Shown here piece by piece: positions 16,401 to 24,764 of a stretch of 48,129 nt of DNA. Where the stretch lies: NCBI RefSeq assembly GCF_022095675.1, contig NZ_JAHYSG010000094.1, forward strand, positions 1 through 48,129, given 5' to 3'. The notes below the pieces were generated by a model. It saw only the letters and a program-made list of their open reading frames with translations. It was not told the origin of the DNA and searched no databases. The position numbers and the translations under genes were made by a program. Position 1 is the stretch's first letter, and the number at the start of each line of letters is the position of its first letter. Source of the DNA: Dactylosporangium sp. AC04546 (GTDB lineage Bacteria > Actinomycetota > Actinomycetes > Mycobacteriales > Micromonosporaceae).

Positions 16401-18351
16401 GGCGCTCATTCTCGACGCGCTGCTGCGGCTGCACGCCGGCGCCGGTCTCCTGCGCTACCCGGCGGCGGACCGGGCGGCGGCGCAGCTGTTCTGGACGTTC
16501 GGCGCCGACGACGAGGCCAAGGCGGCCTGGACCCGGCGGGCGCGGTCGCTCGCCCGGGCCCGGACCGCGTTCGGCCGCTCGGACGCGGTGGGGCAGCTGT
16601 GCGCCGAACTGCAGGCGGCGGTGGCCGCGTTCCAGCCGGCGGCCGGCTCCGCTGCCGCCGGTGAGTACCTGTTCGAGGAGCTGGGCAGCGCGCCGTTCGG
16701 ATTCGTCACCAGCGCCGGTGTGCGCACGTTCCTCGATCGCTTCTGGCGTGCGAGTTCGACCCGCGAGCTCAACGAGGATCTGCGCGCCCTCGACGGGGAT
16801 CTCGCCGCGCGCCGCCAGCTCGCCCATGCGTGGCTCAGCTCGTTCGCCGGTACCGTCGACGGGTTTGGTGACGGCGATCTGGATGAGGCGGCCGCGATCG
16901 TGCTCTGTGGTGCCGGCCTGCCGCGCCACGACTCCTCCGCCGCCCTCACCTCGACCGTCGAAGGCCTGCTCGGCACCCATCCGAGGATCGCCGGCCGCCG
17001 GATGGAGCTGCGCCTCGACGAGGTGCTCGCCCGCACCCGCCGGTTCCGCCTCGAACGGGTCCCGGCCTTCCGCGAGTACCAGCGGCACCGCACCGAGCTT
17101 GCCACCCGCGAACGGCAGCGGCTGCGGCTCGACGAGTACAAGCCGAAGGTGATGAGCGCGTTCGTGCGCAACCGGCTCCTCGACGAGGTGTACCTCCCGC
17201 TCATCGGCGACAACCTGGCCCGGCAGCTGGGCGCGGTGGGCGATGCGATGGGCCTGTTGCTGCTCATCTCGCCACCCGGCTACGGCAAGACGACGCTGAT
17301 GGAGTACGTCGCCAGCCGCCTGGGCCTGGTGTTCGTCAAGGTGAACGGCCCGGCGCTCGGGCACCTGGTGACGTCGGTCGACCCCGCGGAGGCGCCGAAC
17401 GCGACCGCCCGCCAGGAGGTCGAGAAAATCAACTTCGCGCTCGAGATGGGCAACAACGTCCTGCTGTACCTGGACGACATCCAGCACACCTCGCCGGAGC
17501 TGCTGCAGAAGTTCATCTCCCTGTGCGACGCCCAGCGCCGCATGGAGGGCGTCTGGAACGGCCGGACCCGCACGTACGACCTGCGCGGCAAGCGCTTCGC
17601 GGTGTGCATGGCCGGCAACCCGTACACCGAGTCCGGGCAGCGCTTCCGCATCCCGGACATGCTGGCGAACCGCGCCGACGTGTGGAACCTCGGCGACGTC
17701 CTGACCGGCAAGGAGGAGCTGTTCGCGCTCAGCTACATCGAGAACGCGCTGACCTCGAACCCCGTCCTTGCCCCGCTGTCCACCCGCGACCGCGGCGACG
17801 TCGAGCTGCTGGTCCGCCTGGCCCGGGGCGACGACACGGTACGACCGGACCAGCTCGCCCACCCGTACTCGGCGGTCGAGGTGGACCAGATGCTGGCGGT
17901 GCTCCGCAAGCTCCAGCGGGTGCAGGAGGTGGTCCTGGCCAACAACCGCGCGTACATCGCGTCCGCGGCACAGTCCGACGCGTCCCGCACCGAGCCGCCG
18001 TTCCTGCTGCAGGGCTCGTACCGCAACATGAACAAACTCGCCGCACGGGTCGTGCCGGTCATGAACGACGCCGAGCTGGAGGCCGCGATCGACGACCACT
18101 ACATCGGCGAGGCGCAGACGCTCACCGCGGGCGCCGAGGCCAACCTGCTCAAGCTGGCCTCACTTCGCGGCCGGATGACACCGTCGCAGGAGGCGCGGTG
18201 GGCGGAGGTCAAGGCCGCGTACCTGCGGGCGCGGGCGCTCGGCGGGGCCGAGGACGACCCGATGAGCCGGGCGGTCGGCGCGGTGGGGCTGCTGGCGGAC
18301 CGGGTGGAGGCGGCGATCGACCGAGCGGCTCAGACGGCCCATTCAGGGTAG
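13438..18351 (+). CDS. Giant AAA+ ATPase of the 'DNA repair ATPase' (DUF3686-like) type
   Basis: A 1637-aa protein, GTG start in a GTGA overlap with the flotillin. The N-terminal 430 residues are beta-rich and resemble DUF3686 (recognised from general layout, not a search). Residues about 480-870 are mostly helical, with coiled-coil character. The C-terminus is a MoxR-like AAA+ domain: Walker A SPPGYGKT (Lys1284), Walker B LLYLDDIQ (Asp1346-Asp1347), sensor 1 Asn1394 in MAGNPY, and FRIPDMLANRAD. The second Walker B residue is Asp rather than the usual Glu. Despite the database name, no repair role is demonstrated; linkage to flotillin suggests a membrane-tethered remodelling ATPase. No membrane helix is visible in it. 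Confidence 0.88.
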   Translation: MTVDTMEPAAASLDAGTYEVLRDRLAAQAAELTRRAEALNVRRTEVFGGTELRLLGTERIRTEHNCVPRDIVSVGGLMLFGYNVFIGLKPETTVDDVFSLHRFSRDGDAFRFDAPSPDELPGLLRDPQLLRDFGEVYRYYRDTRLLQLRRLDGKLLAVFQTGPRTDDIKVLRWTVDTAGEVSYVDNRGERDHVFLPSHDFEWTPVGREHHVPGRHPHISIEDVVFVETVGGDLTVKVENNTETGEGIYHEPVDEPLQSLADADVSYARIGPLVLLRIRPYKETVFRYLVFNIRTRAVVRLDGIGQGCQRLPEDQGLIFPGGYYLATGVARTFDTDVADLEFERVIRSSNGEDVLYVFHARADGRSLLLPYNVIRKEVANPFVCHGYSLFDDGTLVVFRAMSEEPTRVHTMQVWQTPYLSDTYAAAQPVGTGPLDRVGNADLVRGISDCLSVARMVAEMGASAAVFEAIIAACVRTFDHYHWLGEPDLGDLRSPLAELRNTAEQVLAEFERVQALTDQAATALGEAAGRIESLIRRSQGEAPVDTDAWVRRLADLRHAQGSLVPLRELRYADTDRIGALQTRLDEELVAAARRAVTFLQRDDAFAGYHADVERLVADAEAVRTVAEAAPVGERLTAQAEGLQIVTEVVGSLEIADATVRVGILDRISEVLGGVNRARAVLDARRRELLAVEGRAEFAAEFALLGQAVVGALAVADTPERCDEQLGRLMLQLENLESRFGEFDDFLAQLGDKRTDIYEAFSSRKQALLDERSRRADRLVESAARILGSIERRVATMTSPDDVNTYFAADPMVAKLRGVAGELRTLGDQVRAEELEGRVRTARLEAGRMLRDRLDLFAGSADVIRLGRHQFAVNTQAIDLTLVPHGDELAFTVTATDYRAPVDDPVIAAARPFWGQLLVSEAPDVYRAEHLACLVLDAASAGASIADGPVLTLDALHQAALIGGGLRDLVRRVADSRYAEGYERGVHDHDAALILDALLRLHAGAGLLRYPAADRAAAQLFWTFGADDEAKAAWTRRARSLARARTAFGRSDAVGQLCAELQAAVAAFQPAAGSAAAGEYLFEELGSAPFGFVTSAGVRTFLDRFWRASSTRELNEDLRALDGDLAARRQLAHAWLSSFAGTVDGFGDGDLDEAAAIVLCGAGLPRHDSSAALTSTVEGLLGTHPRIAGRRMELRLDEVLARTRRFRLERVPAFREYQRHRTELATRERQRLRLDEYKPKVMSAFVRNRLLDEVYLPLIGDNLARQLGAVGDAMGLLLLISPPGYGKTTLMEYVASRLGLVFVKVNGPALGHLVTSVDPAEAPNATARQEVEKINFALEMGNNVLLYLDDIQHTSPELLQKFISLCDAQRRMEGVWNGRTRTYDLRGKRFAVCMAGNPYTESGQRFRIPDMLANRADVWNLGDVLTGKEELFALSYIENALTSNPVLAPLSTRDRGDVELLVRLARGDDTVRPDQLAHPYSAVEVDQMLAVLRKLQRVQEVVLANNRAYIASAAQSDASRTEPPFLLQGSYRNMNKLAARVVPVMNDAELEAAIDDHYIGEAQTLTAGAEANLLKLASLRGRMTPSQEARWAEVKAAYLRARALGGAEDDPMSRAVGAVGLLADRVEAAIDRAAQTAHSG

Positions 18352-18851
18352 TCCGGGTGATCGGACCAGACCGACGCGTCGTTGCGAAGCTCCCGGCACG
18401 GCGCGGGCTCGGCACAGGTCCGGCACCAGTTCGGCTGGCGCGGCTCGTCGTCCTGCACCAGCACCTCGATCGTCTTGCCGTCCTCGCGCCGGTACACCTC
18501 ATGGTGCTGGCCGTACTCCACTTGACCGCTGGCATAGCCCGGCTTGTGCCGCTCGAGCCGCCGCCGCTTGGCCGCCACCTCCCTCACGATCCGCGCGGGA
18601 TCGTGCCGGGTGATGTGCACGTGCTGCTCACGACCACCCGGCACGACGGCGACCAACTCACCCGCGTCGGGCGCCAGTGAAGTGCCCACGAAGTTGGTGC
18701 CGTCGAACGCTCGGATCTCTCGCCAGCCGCCGGGCTGGTCCGGTTTGACGCGCCACACCTGCGGCGCGTAGGCGCCGGCCGAAATGATGCCGGCGAGCGA
18801 CTCGTCCTCGGCAAGCCGCGCCTCGATGAACTCCACCAGGTCGTTGGTCAT
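18330..18851 (-). CDS. DUF6221-like actinobacterial protein, function unknown
   Basis: A 173-aa hydrophilic protein beginning MTNDLVEFIEARLAEDE, a start typical of a widespread actinobacterial family of unknown function (DUF6221). It contains the central HVHITRHDPARIVREVAAKR segment and a C-terminal CRTCAEPAPC cluster that might bind a metal. The ATG at 18851 is preferred to an upstream frame extension because the family begins there; GAAGG lies close before it and GGGGAG further back. Its 3' end overlaps the giant ATPase gene by 22 bases on the opposite strand. Confidence 0.8.
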   Translation of the reverse strand: MTNDLVEFIEARLAEDESLAGIISAGAYAPQVWRVKPDQPGGWREIRAFDGTNFVGTSLAPDAGELVAVVPGGREQHVHITRHDPARIVREVAAKRRRLERHKPGYASGQVEYGQHHEVYRREDGKTIEVLVQDDEPRQPNWCRTCAEPAPCRELRNDASVWSDHPDYPEWAV

Positions 18852-19081
18852 GCCTTCGATTCTCCCCAGGCGACGCCGTTCGCGATGGTGGACCGAATTT
18901 GCTCTCACCCGATGCCCTCACCCAGGTAGCTTCCGCGTCGCGTGGCGTGAAGTAGATCTGTACCCGCGGCAGGTGGCACACGGCCATCGTCCGAGATCCA
19001 GCCGCTTGTACTGTGGAGGTGAAGGGACTGTCCGGACCGCCGCGACCAGCTCGGCCGCGTGCGCTGACACCGGGAGGGCCC

Positions 19082-20506
19082 GTGTTCACCGATTCCGAGG
19101 AGATGCTGCGGTACCTCGGCGCCGAGGACATCCAGCTCGTCGACGTACGCTTCTGCGACCTGCTGGGCGCAATGCAGCACTTCAACGTGCCGGTCGGCGC
19201 ATTCGACGAGAGCGTGTTCAGCGCCGGGGTTCCCTTCGACGGTTCGTCGATCCGGGGCTTCCAGAAGATCCACGAGTCGGACATGGTGCTGTACCCCGAC
19301 ATCTCGAGCGCGTTCGTCGACCCCTTCCGGACGGAGCGGACGCTCGCGGTGAATTGCTTCGTCCACGATCCGGTCACCGGCGAGGCCTACAGCCGCGACC
19401 CGCGCAATGTGGCCAGAAAGGCCGAGTCGTACCTGATCGCGACCGGCATCGCCGACGCGGCGTTCTTCGGCCCGGAGGCCGAGTTCTACATCTTCGACTC
19501 GATCCGGTTCTCCTCGGCGACGAACGAGGCGTATTACCACATCGACTCGGTCGAGGGCTGGTGGAACACCGGCCGGCAGGAGCCCGGCGGCAACCTCGGC
19601 TACAAGACCCCCTACAAGAGCGGCTACTTCCCAGTGCCGCCGGTCGACCATTTCGTGGACCTGCGCGGGGCGATGGTCTCCCACCTCACCAATGCCGGTT
19701 TCACGGTGGAGAAGGCGCATCACGAGGTCGGCACCGCCGGTCAGGCAGAGATCAACTTCCAGTACGCGCCGCTGCTGCACTGCGCCGACAACCTTCAGCT
19801 GTACAAGTACATCGTGAAGAACACCGCCTGGGCGGCCGGCCACACGGTGACGTTCATGCCCAAGCCGCTCTTCGGCGACAACGGCTCCGGCATGCACACC
19901 CACCAAAGCCTGTGGCTGAACGGGCGGCCACTGTTCTATGACGAGTCCGGATACGCTGGCCTGTCGGACACCGCGCGGTGGTACATCGGTGGCCTGCTCC
20001 GCCATGCCCCGAGCCTGTGCGCCTTCACCAACCCGACCGTCAACTCGTACCGCCGCCTGGTGCCCGGGTTCGAGGCGCCCGTCAACCTCGTCTACTCACA
20101 GCGCAACCGCTCCGCCTGCGCCCGGATCCCGGTCACCGGCGACAACGCGAGCGCCAAGCGCGTGGAGTACCGGGTGCCCGATCCGGCGGCGAACCCCTAC
20201 CTGGCGTTCTCGGCGATGCTGCTTGCCGGCCTGGACGGCATCAAGAACAAGAGCGAACCGCCGGACCCGATCGACAAGGACCTCTACGACCTGCCGTCCA
20301 ACGGGTTCACCCACGTCGAGCAGACCCCCGGCTCACTGCCCGAGGTTCTCGACGCGCTGGAGGCTGACCATCAGTACCTGCTCGACGGCGGCGTCTTCAC
20401 TCAGGACCTGATCGAGACATGGATCGCCTGGAAACGCAGCGACGAGATCGACCCGGTCCTGCTCCGCCCCACCTCGTACGAGTTCGCCATGTACTACGAC
20501 GTCTAG
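19082..20506 (+). CDS. glnA: Type I glutamine synthetase
   Basis: A 474-aa enzyme that makes glutamine from glutamate, ammonia and ATP in the cytoplasm as a dodecamer. The beta-grasp N-terminus ([15 protein letters not shown]), the active-site region FDGSSIRGF, the metal/glutamate site [10 protein letters not shown], the ATP-binding [16 protein letters not shown] and the NRSACARIP segment are all intact. Tyr402 in DKDLYDLP is the adenylylation site of GSI-beta enzymes, so post-translational control is likely. The GTG at 19082 follows GGGAGGG and gives the standard family length; an earlier in-frame GTG at 19013 adds 23 Pro/Arg-rich residues and is rejected. It converges on the sugar operon. 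Confidence 0.96.
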   Translation: MFTDSEEMLRYLGAEDIQLVDVRFCDLLGAMQHFNVPVGAFDESVFSAGVPFDGSSIRGFQKIHESDMVLYPDISSAFVDPFRTERTLAVNCFVHDPVTGEAYSRDPRNVARKAESYLIATGIADAAFFGPEAEFYIFDSIRFSSATNEAYYHIDSVEGWWNTGRQEPGGNLGYKTPYKSGYFPVPPVDHFVDLRGAMVSHLTNAGFTVEKAHHEVGTAGQAEINFQYAPLLHCADNLQLYKYIVKNTAWAAGHTVTFMPKPLFGDNGSGMHTHQSLWLNGRPLFYDESGYAGLSDTARWYIGGLLRHAPSLCAFTNPTVNSYRRLVPGFEAPVNLVYSQRNRSACARIPVTGDNASAKRVEYRVPDPAANPYLAFSAMLLAGLDGIKNKSEPPDPIDKDLYDLPSNGFTHVEQTPGSLPEVLDALEADHQYLLDGGVFTQDLIETWIAWKRSDEIDPVLLRPTSYEFAMYYDV

Positions 20507-20511
20507 CCGAA

Positions 20512-20584
20512 GGGGGTTCGCTCCCCCATCCTCGCTGGTCGACAGGGCAGAGCGGGGGCCGTCGAGGTTGACACAACGGCCCCC
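20512..20584. terminator. Double hairpin between convergent glnA and sugar operon
   Basis: Two inverted repeats lie in the 95-base gap: GGGGG/CCCCC around TTCGCT at 20512-20527, and a 9-bp stem GGGGGCCGT/ACGGCCCCC with a 13-base loop at 20554-20584. Their position suits terminating both converging transcripts. Confidence 0.7.
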
Positions 20585-20601
20585 TGCGTGCGGAGCATCC
20601 G

Positions 20602-21378
20602 CTACCGCTCCTGGATCGCGCGTCCCTCCGCGGCGTGCAGCAGCGCCCGGTGCGCCGCGAAGACCTCGTTGTTGCTCGCCAGCGTCGCGCCCGCGACCGT
20701 GGGAGACACGAACGTCGGCAACACCACACCCCGCGACCCGAGCACCGCCGCCGTCCGAGTGATGATCTCGTGACTCACGACGGAGGCGACCACGGTCGAG
20801 GAGCCACCCACTGGCCGGTCCCAGCCCTCGACCGTGATCAGGGCGTCCTCGACCGGCACCCCAGTGTCGACCATGACGTCGCAGACATCGGCGAGGCGCT
20901 TGCCGGTCGAGTGCTCCGCCGGCCGGGACAGGGATTCCGACGACGTGACGGCGACGGTGAAGAGGCCGCGCTCCCCGGCGTACATCGCGGCTTCGATGCC
21001 GGCCGAGTTGCGTCCGCCGTGGCTGTACACGACGAGCACGTCGCCCGCGTTCAGCGGCTGGTTCGCGAGGTACTTGTCGACGTAGTCCTCGGTGCGCTCG
21101 AGCCACAGCAGCTCTCGCACGCCGCCGGGGCCGAGGACGTTGTGCCACATCAGCCGCGGGTCCGTCAGCGGGTGGAGTCCGACGAAGCTGCCGTAGCGCG
21201 GGAACGCATCCTGGGTGGGGAGCACCGAGTGGCCGCTGCCGAAGAGGTGGATCAGACCGCCGGCCTGGACGGCGTCGGCGCAGCGGACCGCGACCTGGTC
21301 GAGGATCTCGTTCTGGGTCGTGGCCAGCCGGTCGAGCAGTTCGATCATGCGGCGGGTGTAGGCGGGCTGGGTGGACAC
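20602..21378 (-). CDS. SIS-domain sugar (phosphate) isomerase-like protein
   Basis: A 258-aa protein with the sugar-isomerase (SIS) fold: HLFGSGHSVLPTQDAF contains the phosphosugar-binding loop and VVYSHGGRNSAGIEAA matches the second SIS Ser/Gly loop. It resembles the uncharacterised UPF0309-type SIS proteins found in actinobacteria. Likely substrate is the phosphorylated sugar made by the ROK kinase of the same operon, but isomerase, deaminase and etherase activities cannot be separated by eye. The GTG at 21378 with GGAAGGAAA upstream is the start; reading further to 21780 runs through the GntR gene. It is the last gene of the six-gene operon, 46 bases after the regulator. Confidence 0.82.
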   Translation of the reverse strand: MSTQPAYTRRMIELLDRLATTQNEILDQVAVRCADAVQAGGLIHLFGSGHSVLPTQDAFPRYGSFVGLHPLTDPRLMWHNVLGPGGVRELLWLERTEDYVDKYLANQPLNAGDVLVVYSHGGRNSAGIEAAMYAGERGLFTVAVTSSESLSRPAEHSTGKRLADVCDVMVDTGVPVEDALITVEGWDRPVGGSSTVVASVVSHEIITRTAAVLGSRGVVLPTFVSPTVAGATLASNNEVFAAHRALLHAAEGRAIQER

Positions 21379-21424
21379 GTGGCGTTTCCTTCCGGTTGTG
21401 ACTGTGCGATTGGTGCTGTGCGAT

Positions 21425-22165
21425 CTACGGACTGCGGAGCGCGAAGCGGATCTGGTACCGGTCGCCGCGCATGACGCTGGTGACACGCTCGAACGGGCCG
21501 AGGTTGTCCTGGGTGACGCGCTCGACGAAGAAGGCCGGGGTGCGGGGTGCCACGTCGAGCAACCTCGCGTCGGCACCCTTGATGAGGCCGACGGTGAAGG
21601 TCTCGACCGCGTGAACAGGGGTGATGCGGTATTGGCGGCGCAGCAACTCGTACAGGCTGCTGTCGCCGAGGTCGACCTCCAGCAGGCCGGGGAAGCGGGC
21701 GGCTGGGAGGTAGGAGGTCTGCAGTCCGATCGGCTTGCCGTCCGCGCTGCGCAGGCGGTGGATGCGCACCATGGGTTCACCCTCGACGATGGACAGTGCG
21801 AGGGCGTTCGGTTCGTCGGCCGGTACCAGCGAGGCGTCGAGCACCTTGGCGCTGGCGACGAGGCCGAGTTGGGCGAGCTCGCTCGTGAAGGACGTCACGT
21901 GGCGGGCGCCCGCCACCAGCGCGGTGTCCCGGACGAAGGTGCCGCGGCCACGCTCGCGCACCAGGAGTCCGCGGCTGACGAGGCGTCCGATTGCCTGGCG
22001 CATGGTGATCCGGCTGACGCCGTACGCCTCGCCGAGGTGCTCTTCGCCGGGGATTCTCTCGCCAGGAACCCACTCACGAGCATCGATCCGACGCCGCAGG
22101 TCCTCCTCGACCTGCATGTGCAGTGGAACCCCGGTCGACGGGTCCAGCGGATGGCTCATGATCAT
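21425..22165 (-). CDS. GntR-family regulator with UTRA effector domain (HutC subfamily)
   Basis: A 246-aa DNA-binding regulator. The winged helix at residues about 10-75 shows VSRITMRQAIGRLVSRGLL and the wing RGRGTFV; the remainder is a UTRA domain that in relatives (for example DasR, NagR) binds sugar phosphates. The ATG at 22165 is chosen because it overlaps the ROK stop as ATGA and has AGGGAA 9 bases away. It probably represses its own operon through the inverted repeat at 26106-26139, with the phosphorylated sugar as inducer. That target is inference. Confidence 0.88.
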   Translation of the reverse strand: MIMSHPLDPSTGVPLHMQVEEDLRRRIDAREWVPGERIPGEEHLGEAYGVSRITMRQAIGRLVSRGLLVRERGRGTFVRDTALVAGARHVTSFTSELAQLGLVASAKVLDASLVPADEPNALALSIVEGEPMVRIHRLRSADGKPIGLQTSYLPAARFPGLLEVDLGDSSLYELLRRQYRITPVHAVETFTVGLIKGADARLLDVAPRTPAFFVERVTQDNLGPFERVTSVMRGDRYQIRFALRSP

Positions 22166-23028
22166 GACCACACTTTCCCTGACATGGCGGCGATCGACGC
22201 CCCGACGACCTGAGAGTGACTGCCGAGGGCGGCCGGTACAACCGACACGTGGCGAGCGTCAGGACTGCCGGCACGCCTCAGCGCGCTGAGCATGGCCTCG
22301 GCGTAGACATCGAAGGCGTCGCAGAGCCCGCCGGCGAGCACGACGATCTCCGGATCCAGGACGCTGGCCAGGGCGGCGAGCCCTTCACCCAGCGCGCTCG
22401 CCCATGTGTCAAGGGTTTCACGGGCGGTGGGCTCACCGGCGAGCGCCGCCGCGACCACATCGCGCCCGGCGCGTCCCGGGCCCGCCATCCGATCGAGCGC
22501 ACGGCCGGATGCCGCGAGCTCCAGGCCACCATGGTCGGGTGTCGGCGTGTATCCGGCCGACGGCAGCCAGCCGAAGGAGCCGGCGGTGCCGTGCGCGCCC
22601 CGCACGATCCGGCCGCCGAGCATGATCGCACCGCCGATGCCGGTACCGACCGAGACGAGGGCAGCGTTGCTCGCGCCGCGCGCCGCGCCTTCGCTCGCCT
22701 CACCGAGCAGGCCGAGTTGGGCATCGTTGGCCAGCGTCACCGTCGTAGCACCCAACCGGTCGGCCAGGTCGTCGGCGAGCGGACGCCGGTCGAGCCAGGG
22801 CAGGGCCGGGATCCAGGTCGGCACCGACGGACCGGTGGCGCCCGGCAGACCGACCACCACCGGTCCCGTGGTCGCCGCGCCGAGCTCGGCGGCCAGCTCG
22901 CCGATCGCGTCGAGCAGCGCCTCGTATCGGGTCGGTACCGGCCGGGCCAGCACCTTCGAGCGGACCCCACCGGCGACCGCGCACACCCGCAGCGACGTGC
23001 CTCCGACGTCGACGCCCAGGGCCGGCAT
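22162..23028 (-). CDS. ROK-family sugar kinase, zinc motif absent
   Basis: A 288-aa predicted sugar kinase. The phosphate-binding LGVDVGGTS near the N-terminus, the catalytic-Asp region LANDAQLGLLGEA and the glycine-rich GTGIGGAIMLGG are present. The ROK signature is degenerate: the usual AGExGH reads AGSFGW, and the zinc-binding CxCGxxGC is replaced by PTPDHGG before LELAASG. So the structural zinc is probably missing. Start is the ATG at 23028, sharing one base with the upstream permease stop (TGATG); the open frame beyond it is permease shadow. Its role is to phosphorylate the imported sugar. Confidence 0.83.
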   Translation of the reverse strand: MPALGVDVGGTSLRVCAVAGGVRSKVLARPVPTRYEALLDAIGELAAELGAATTGPVVVGLPGATGPSVPTWIPALPWLDRRPLADDLADRLGATTVTLANDAQLGLLGEASEGAARGASNAALVSVGTGIGGAIMLGGRIVRGAHGTAGSFGWLPSAGYTPTPDHGGLELAASGRALDRMAGPGRAGRDVVAAALAGEPTARETLDTWASALGEGLAALASVLDPEIVVLAGGLCDAFDVYAEAMLSALRRAGSPDARHVSVVPAALGSHSQVVGASIAAMSGKVWS

Positions 23029-23849
23029 CACTTGACCCCCGTCCGCGAGATGTTCTGGATGAACACGCGCTGGGTGAGCAGGAAGACCACGATCGTCGGA
23101 ATGCTCGCCACCAGCGCCCCCGCCATCACCACGGACTGGTAGCGCACGCTGGTCGCATACGACAGCAGTTGCGACAGGGCCAGCACGACGGGGAACTTGT
23201 CGTCGCTCTGCAGCACCGACAGCGGCCACAGGAAGCTGTTCCAGTAGTAGACGAACGCGAACACCGCGAGCGTCACCACGGCCGGCCTGAGCAGCGGGAC
23301 CACGACCGTCCACAGGATGCGCAGCTCACCGGCCCCGTCGACGCGTGCGGCGTCGATCAGCTCGTCGGGCACATCCAGGCAGAACTGCCGCATGAGGAAG
23401 ATGCCGAACGGATTGGCCAGCCACGGCAGCAGGACGCCGAGGTACGAGTCCGCGAGCCCGAGCGAGGAGACCATCCAGTACAGCGGAACCAGGGTCACGA
23501 TCGGCGGCAGGAACATGGTCCCCACGAGCGCCCAGAAGAGCGCGTCGCGCCCGCGGAAGCGGTACTTCGCGAAGACGTAGCCCGCGCCGATGCTGGTGAC
23601 GAGCACCGAGAGCGTACCGACGCCGGCGATGAGCACGCTGTTCGCCATCGCCGACCCGAACGGGACGACGTCGAAGACGGTGGTATAGGCGTCGAAGGTG
23701 AGCTCCCGCGGCCACCACGTCGGGGGTATCTCGCCGAGCTCCGCGGGTGACTTCAGGCTGGAGATGAACATCCAGTAGAGCGGGAAGAGGGGGAACACCG
23801 CGGCGGCGGCGAGGCCGGCCACAGCGCCGATGCGAGCCAAGCGCCTCAT
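23028..23849 (-). CDS. Carbohydrate ABC transporter permease (MalG/CUT1 type)
   Basis: A 273-aa integral membrane protein with about six helices. The cytoplasmic EAA loop that docks the ATPase reads DELIDAARVDGAGELRILWTVVVP, near residues 180-205. The ATG at 23849 overlaps the stop of the other permease gene (ATGA). It pairs with that permease to form the channel. No ATPase gene is in the operon; in actinomycetes a shared MsiK-type ATPase usually serves such systems, and that is assumed here. Confidence 0.92.
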   Translation of the reverse strand: MRRLARIGAVAGLAAAAVFPLFPLYWMFISSLKSPAELGEIPPTWWPRELTFDAYTTVFDVVPFGSAMANSVLIAGVGTLSVLVTSIGAGYVFAKYRFRGRDALFWALVGTMFLPPIVTLVPLYWMVSSLGLADSYLGVLLPWLANPFGIFLMRQFCLDVPDELIDAARVDGAGELRILWTVVVPLLRPAVVTLAVFAFVYYWNSFLWPLSVLQSDDKFPVVLALSQLLSYATSVRYQSVVMAGALVASIPTIVVFLLTQRVFIQNISRTGVK

Positions 23850-24751
23850 CGTGTACCCCTCACACGCCTGGCCGTCAGGATCGTGCCCGCCACGACCAGC
23901 AGCACGAGCAGCAGGCTCATCGCCATCGCGCTCGCCTGGCCGGCGAGGCCGAACTGGAACGCGGTGCGTTGGATCTCGAAGGTCAGCACGTTCGTGGCGT
24001 CGGAGGGTCCGCCCTGGGTGAGCAGGTACACCGGGTCGAACACCTGGATCGAGTTGATGACCGCGATCATCGCGACAAACACCAGGGTCGGGCGGAGCAA
24101 CGGAATGATGATGCTCACGGTCTGCCGCCACCATCCGGCACCGTCGATTCTCGCCGCCTCGAAGACTTCGGCCGGAACCTGGGTCAGACCGGCGATCAGC
24201 AGGACCGTGTAGTAGCCCAGCATCTGCCACACGTTGAAGAGCGCGAGCGAGAACAGTGCCACATCCGGGTCGCTGATCCAGCCGACGGAGTCCAGGCCCA
24301 CGGCCATCACCATCTGGTCCAGCGGGCCGTACCCGGGCGCATACAGGTTGCCCCACACCAGCGCGACCGCGATGGTCGGTACCACGTACGTCGCGAAGAG
24401 GATCGCGCGAACGATGTGCCTGCCTCGGACGCTGGGGAAGTACAGCAGCATCGCGAGGAGAAACGCCAGCGGAAGCGTGATACCGACAACCATCAGCGCG
24501 TAGACGACCGTGTGCCACAGCGCCGAGCGGAAGTTGCCGCTCGCCCCCAGCGCGTCGTAGTTGTCCAGCCCCAGCCAGCGCATCTCGCTCATCGGCGTGT
24601 ACATCGACCACTCGTGGAGGCTGATCCACGCGGTCAAGACGATGGGCACGAACACGAACGCACCCGTGATCACGAGCGCCGGCGAGAGCAACAAGGTGCC
24701 GGCGCCGCGGTGCCCCCGTGCACCGCGGCGCCGGTGCTGCACATTCCTCAC
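23846..24751 (-). CDS. Carbohydrate ABC transporter permease (MalF/CUT1 type)
   Basis: A 301-aa permease with about six membrane helices and an EAA loop (AEVFEAARIDGAGWWRQTVS, near residues 200-220). The cytoplasmic N-terminus is short and basic. The start is the GTG at 24751, with GAGG four bases upstream; a second GTG three codons on is equally possible. The binding-protein gene ends 13 bases upstream, and the second permease overlaps it downstream. Confidence 0.91.
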   Translation of the reverse strand: MRNVQHRRRGARGHRGAGTLLLSPALVITGAFVFVPIVLTAWISLHEWSMYTPMSEMRWLGLDNYDALGASGNFRSALWHTVVYALMVVGITLPLAFLLAMLLYFPSVRGRHIVRAILFATYVVPTIAVALVWGNLYAPGYGPLDQMVMAVGLDSVGWISDPDVALFSLALFNVWQMLGYYTVLLIAGLTQVPAEVFEAARIDGAGWWRQTVSIIIPLLRPTLVFVAMIAVINSIQVFDPVYLLTQGGPSDATNVLTFEIQRTAFQFGLAGQASAMAMSLLLVLLVVAGTILTARRVRGTR

Positions 24752-24764
24752 AGGTCCTCGAACC

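Noticed and set aside
13222..18099. Long open frames (678 and 758 codons) opposite the giant ATPase gene
   Set aside because: High GC removes stops from antisense frames. The sense frame has continuous domains and intact ATPase motifs; the antisense products have no recognisable fold.
18784..19941. A 385-codon plus-strand frame across the DUF6221-like gene start and the glnA 5' half
   Set aside because: It overlaps glnA in another frame and yields Arg-rich sequence with no family.
22216..23142. Plus-strand frames opposite the ROK kinase and permease genes
   Set aside because: Shadows of a tightly coupled minus-strand operon; no ribosome sites.
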